Shown piece after piece: positions 5,920-6,747 of a DNA stretch of 6,747 nt (positions within the stretch are counted from its first letter, which is position 1; every line of letters starts with the position of its first letter). The stretch is taken from NCBI GenBank assembly GCA_903930195.1, contig CAIYXH010000299.1:1-6747 (forward strand). The letters are read 5' to 3'. The position numbers and the translations under genes are program-made. A model generated the notes under the pieces. That model made no database searches, had not been told where the DNA came from, and saw nothing but the letters and a program-made list of their open reading frames with translations. The stretch comes from an uncultured Actinomycetes bacterium (lineage in GTDB: Bacteria; Actinomycetota; Thermoleophilia; Gaiellales; Gaiellaceae).

Positions 5920-6231
5920 ATGGACGACGTCACCGACGCGAGCTTCGAGCAGGACGTCCTCGGCGCCGACGGCCCCGTCGTCGTCGATTTCTGGGCGCCG
6001 TGGTGCGGCCCCTGCAAGGCGATCGCGCCGATCCTGGAACAGCTCTCGACCGAGACCGCGCGCGCGCGCTTCGTCAAGGTCGACATCGACGAGAACCCGG
6101 TCGTCGCCTCGCGCTACAGCGTGCTCTCGATCCCGACCGTGATGGTCTTCGACGGCGGCGAGGCGAAGGAGACGATCGTCGGGGCTCGCCCGGCGAACCA
6201 CTTCCGCCAGTCGCTCGCCTCGTACCTCTGA
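5920..6231 (+). CDS. trxA: Thioredoxin
   Basis: A 103-residue single-domain thioredoxin of typical length. The redox motif WCGPC is at 28-32 (Cys29, Cys32) within DFWAPWCGPCKAIAP, the cis-proline is Pro72 in LSIPT, and the usual VDIDENP segment is at 54-60. There is no signal peptide, so it is cytoplasmic: it reduces protein disulfides and is itself reduced by thioredoxin reductase, which is not in this window. It follows the mannosyltransferase by 10 nt and is probably cotranscribed with it; this pairing has no obvious biochemical logic. The preceding CTGGACGCG has only a weak Shine-Dalgarno, which suggests coupling to upstream translation. Its stop codon forms part of a hairpin shared with the convergent thiL. 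Confidence 0.95.
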   Translation: MDDVTDASFEQDVLGADGPVVVDFWAPWCGPCKAIAPILEQLSTETARARFVKVDIDENPVVASRYSVLSIPTVMVFDGGEAKETIVGARPANHFRQSLASYL

Positions 6232-6244
6232 GCCACCGGCTCAG
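6228..6244. terminator. Bidirectional hairpin joining two convergent stop codons
   Basis: CTGAGCC, loop ACC, GGCTCAG is a perfect 7-bp stem with a 3-nt loop. It contains the TGA of thioredoxin (6229-6231) and the TGA of thiL (6243-6241 on the - strand), so one symmetric hairpin closes both genes. A second, overlapping stem TCAGCC/GGCTGA (6241-6246/6264-6269) with an inner GGTG/CACC could form in the + transcript instead. There is no T-run on either side, so function as a terminator is inferred from position and symmetry. Confidence 0.5.
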
Positions 6245-6747
6245 CCGTGTGGTGGCGCACCGGGGCTGAAGTGCTCCCAGCCGGCGAGCGACGTCGGCTC
6301 ACCGTCGCGCAGCAGCACGACCCCCTCACCCGCCTCGATCCGGCCGACGACGGCGAAGTCGCGCGGATCGGCGACGGCCGCAAGCAGCTCGTAGTCCTCG
6401 CCGAAGCCGAGATCGGCGAGCTCCGCCCCCGGCGCACGCGGTACGGCGTCGAGATCGACGACGCAGCGGACGCCGGAGCGGCGGGCGAGGTGACCAGCGT
6501 CGACGGCGATCCCGTCCGAGAGGTCGAGCATCGCGTGGGCGTACGCGCCCAGGGCGCGACCCTCGGCAAGACGTAGCGGCGGACGCACGTAGCTCTCAGC
6601 CCGAAACGCGGCGCCGGACGCGCCGAGCGGGCCGGTGACGACCAGGTGGTCGCCCACACGGGCGCCGGCGCGGCCGGGCACACGGGGCGAGCGGCCGAGG
6701 GCGGTGACGCTGAGGACGACCTGCGGCGCCGAGGTCGTATCGCCGCC
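6241..6747 (-). CDS. thiL: Thiamine-monophosphate kinase ThiL, C-terminal part (partial)
   Basis: The last 168 residues of ThiL; the N-terminal part lies beyond the right edge. It uses ATP to convert thiamine monophosphate to the diphosphate coenzyme in the cytoplasm. The visible sequence opens with GGDTTSAP, the conserved metal-binding segment near the middle of ThiL. It continues with GDHLVVTGPLGAS, then MLDLSDGIAVDAGHLA (the DLSDG motif), and GEDYELL, all diagnostic of the family. The stretch between the DLSDG helix and GEDYELL looks shorter than in the enterobacterial enzyme, with the usual GGEDYEL context reading GFGEDYELL. Otherwise nothing appears broken. It converges on thioredoxin with 9 nt between the stop codons. 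Confidence 0.93.
   Translation of the reverse strand, partial: GGDTTSAPQVVLSVTALGRSPRVPGRAGARVGDHLVVTGPLGASGAAFRAESYVRPPLRLAEGRALGAYAHAMLDLSDGIAVDAGHLARRSGVRCVVDLDAVPRAPGAELADLGFGEDYELLAAVADPRDFAVVGRIEAGEGVVLLRDGEPTSLAGWEHFSPGAPPHG

Noticed and set aside
6057..6069. Alternating CG run in thioredoxin (and GC run at 1781-1790) as Z-DNA or a functional repeat.
   Set aside because: Both runs are explained by Ala-Arg codons in high-GC genes, and nothing else marks them.
5124..6086. A - strand open frame that would extend PolX upstream by over 300 residues.
   Set aside because: It lies antisense to the mannosyltransferase and thioredoxin genes, which have complete family motifs. PolX already has its normal length from the GTG near 5123.
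1..6747. A defence system, biosynthetic cluster, CRISPR array, insertion sequence or RNA gene.
   Set aside because: No transposase, integrase, nuclease-effector, direct-repeat array, tRNA-like or rRNA-like sequence was seen; all sizeable genes belong to familiar housekeeping or envelope families.

Overview
The window is very GC-rich (around 70% by eye). Codons end mostly in G or C, proteins are rich in Arg, Ala, Val and Gly, and GTG starts and short or overlapping gene junctions occur. Together with the gene families this suggests a high-GC actinobacterium, perhaps of the Thermoleophilia (Gaiellales/Solirubrobacterales) type. The lineage is inferred from style and not proven. There is no sign of a mobile element, CRISPR array, tRNA or rRNA.

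Layout from left to right: (1) the possible last ten codons of a + strand gene (1-33). (2) A lipoprotein on the - strand (76-612). (3) A small membrane-anchored YtxH-like protein on the + strand (611-1039), diverging from the lipoprotein so tightly that both predicted ATGs share one CATG. (4) A four-gene - strand series read right to left: a family X DNA polymerase with a PHP domain (3411-5123), a group II PLP-dependent decarboxylase overlapping it by 4 nt (2128-3414), a YbjQ/UPF0145 protein (1772-2092) and an exported M23 (LytM) peptidase (1044-1727). (5) A + strand pair diverging from the polymerase: a Dpm1-type polyprenol-phosphate mannosyltransferase (5190-5909) and, 10 nt later, thioredoxin (5920-6231). 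(6) The C-terminal half of thiamine-monophosphate kinase ThiL on the - strand (6241-6747), convergent with thioredoxin and running off the right edge.

Functionally this is a housekeeping neighbourhood: DNA repair (PolX), amino-acid decarboxylation, cell envelope (M23 peptidase, mannosyl donor synthesis, lipoprotein), redox (thioredoxin) and cofactor synthesis (ThiL). The genes do not form one obvious pathway, and I see no convincing undescribed system.

The unusual content lies between and at the ends of genes. There are perfect or near-perfect hairpins at the three gene junctions 1051-1080, 1755-1803 and 6228-6244. An 8-bp hairpin is centred on the M23 start codon (1715-1734). The CATG at 610-613 offers a start codon to both strands.
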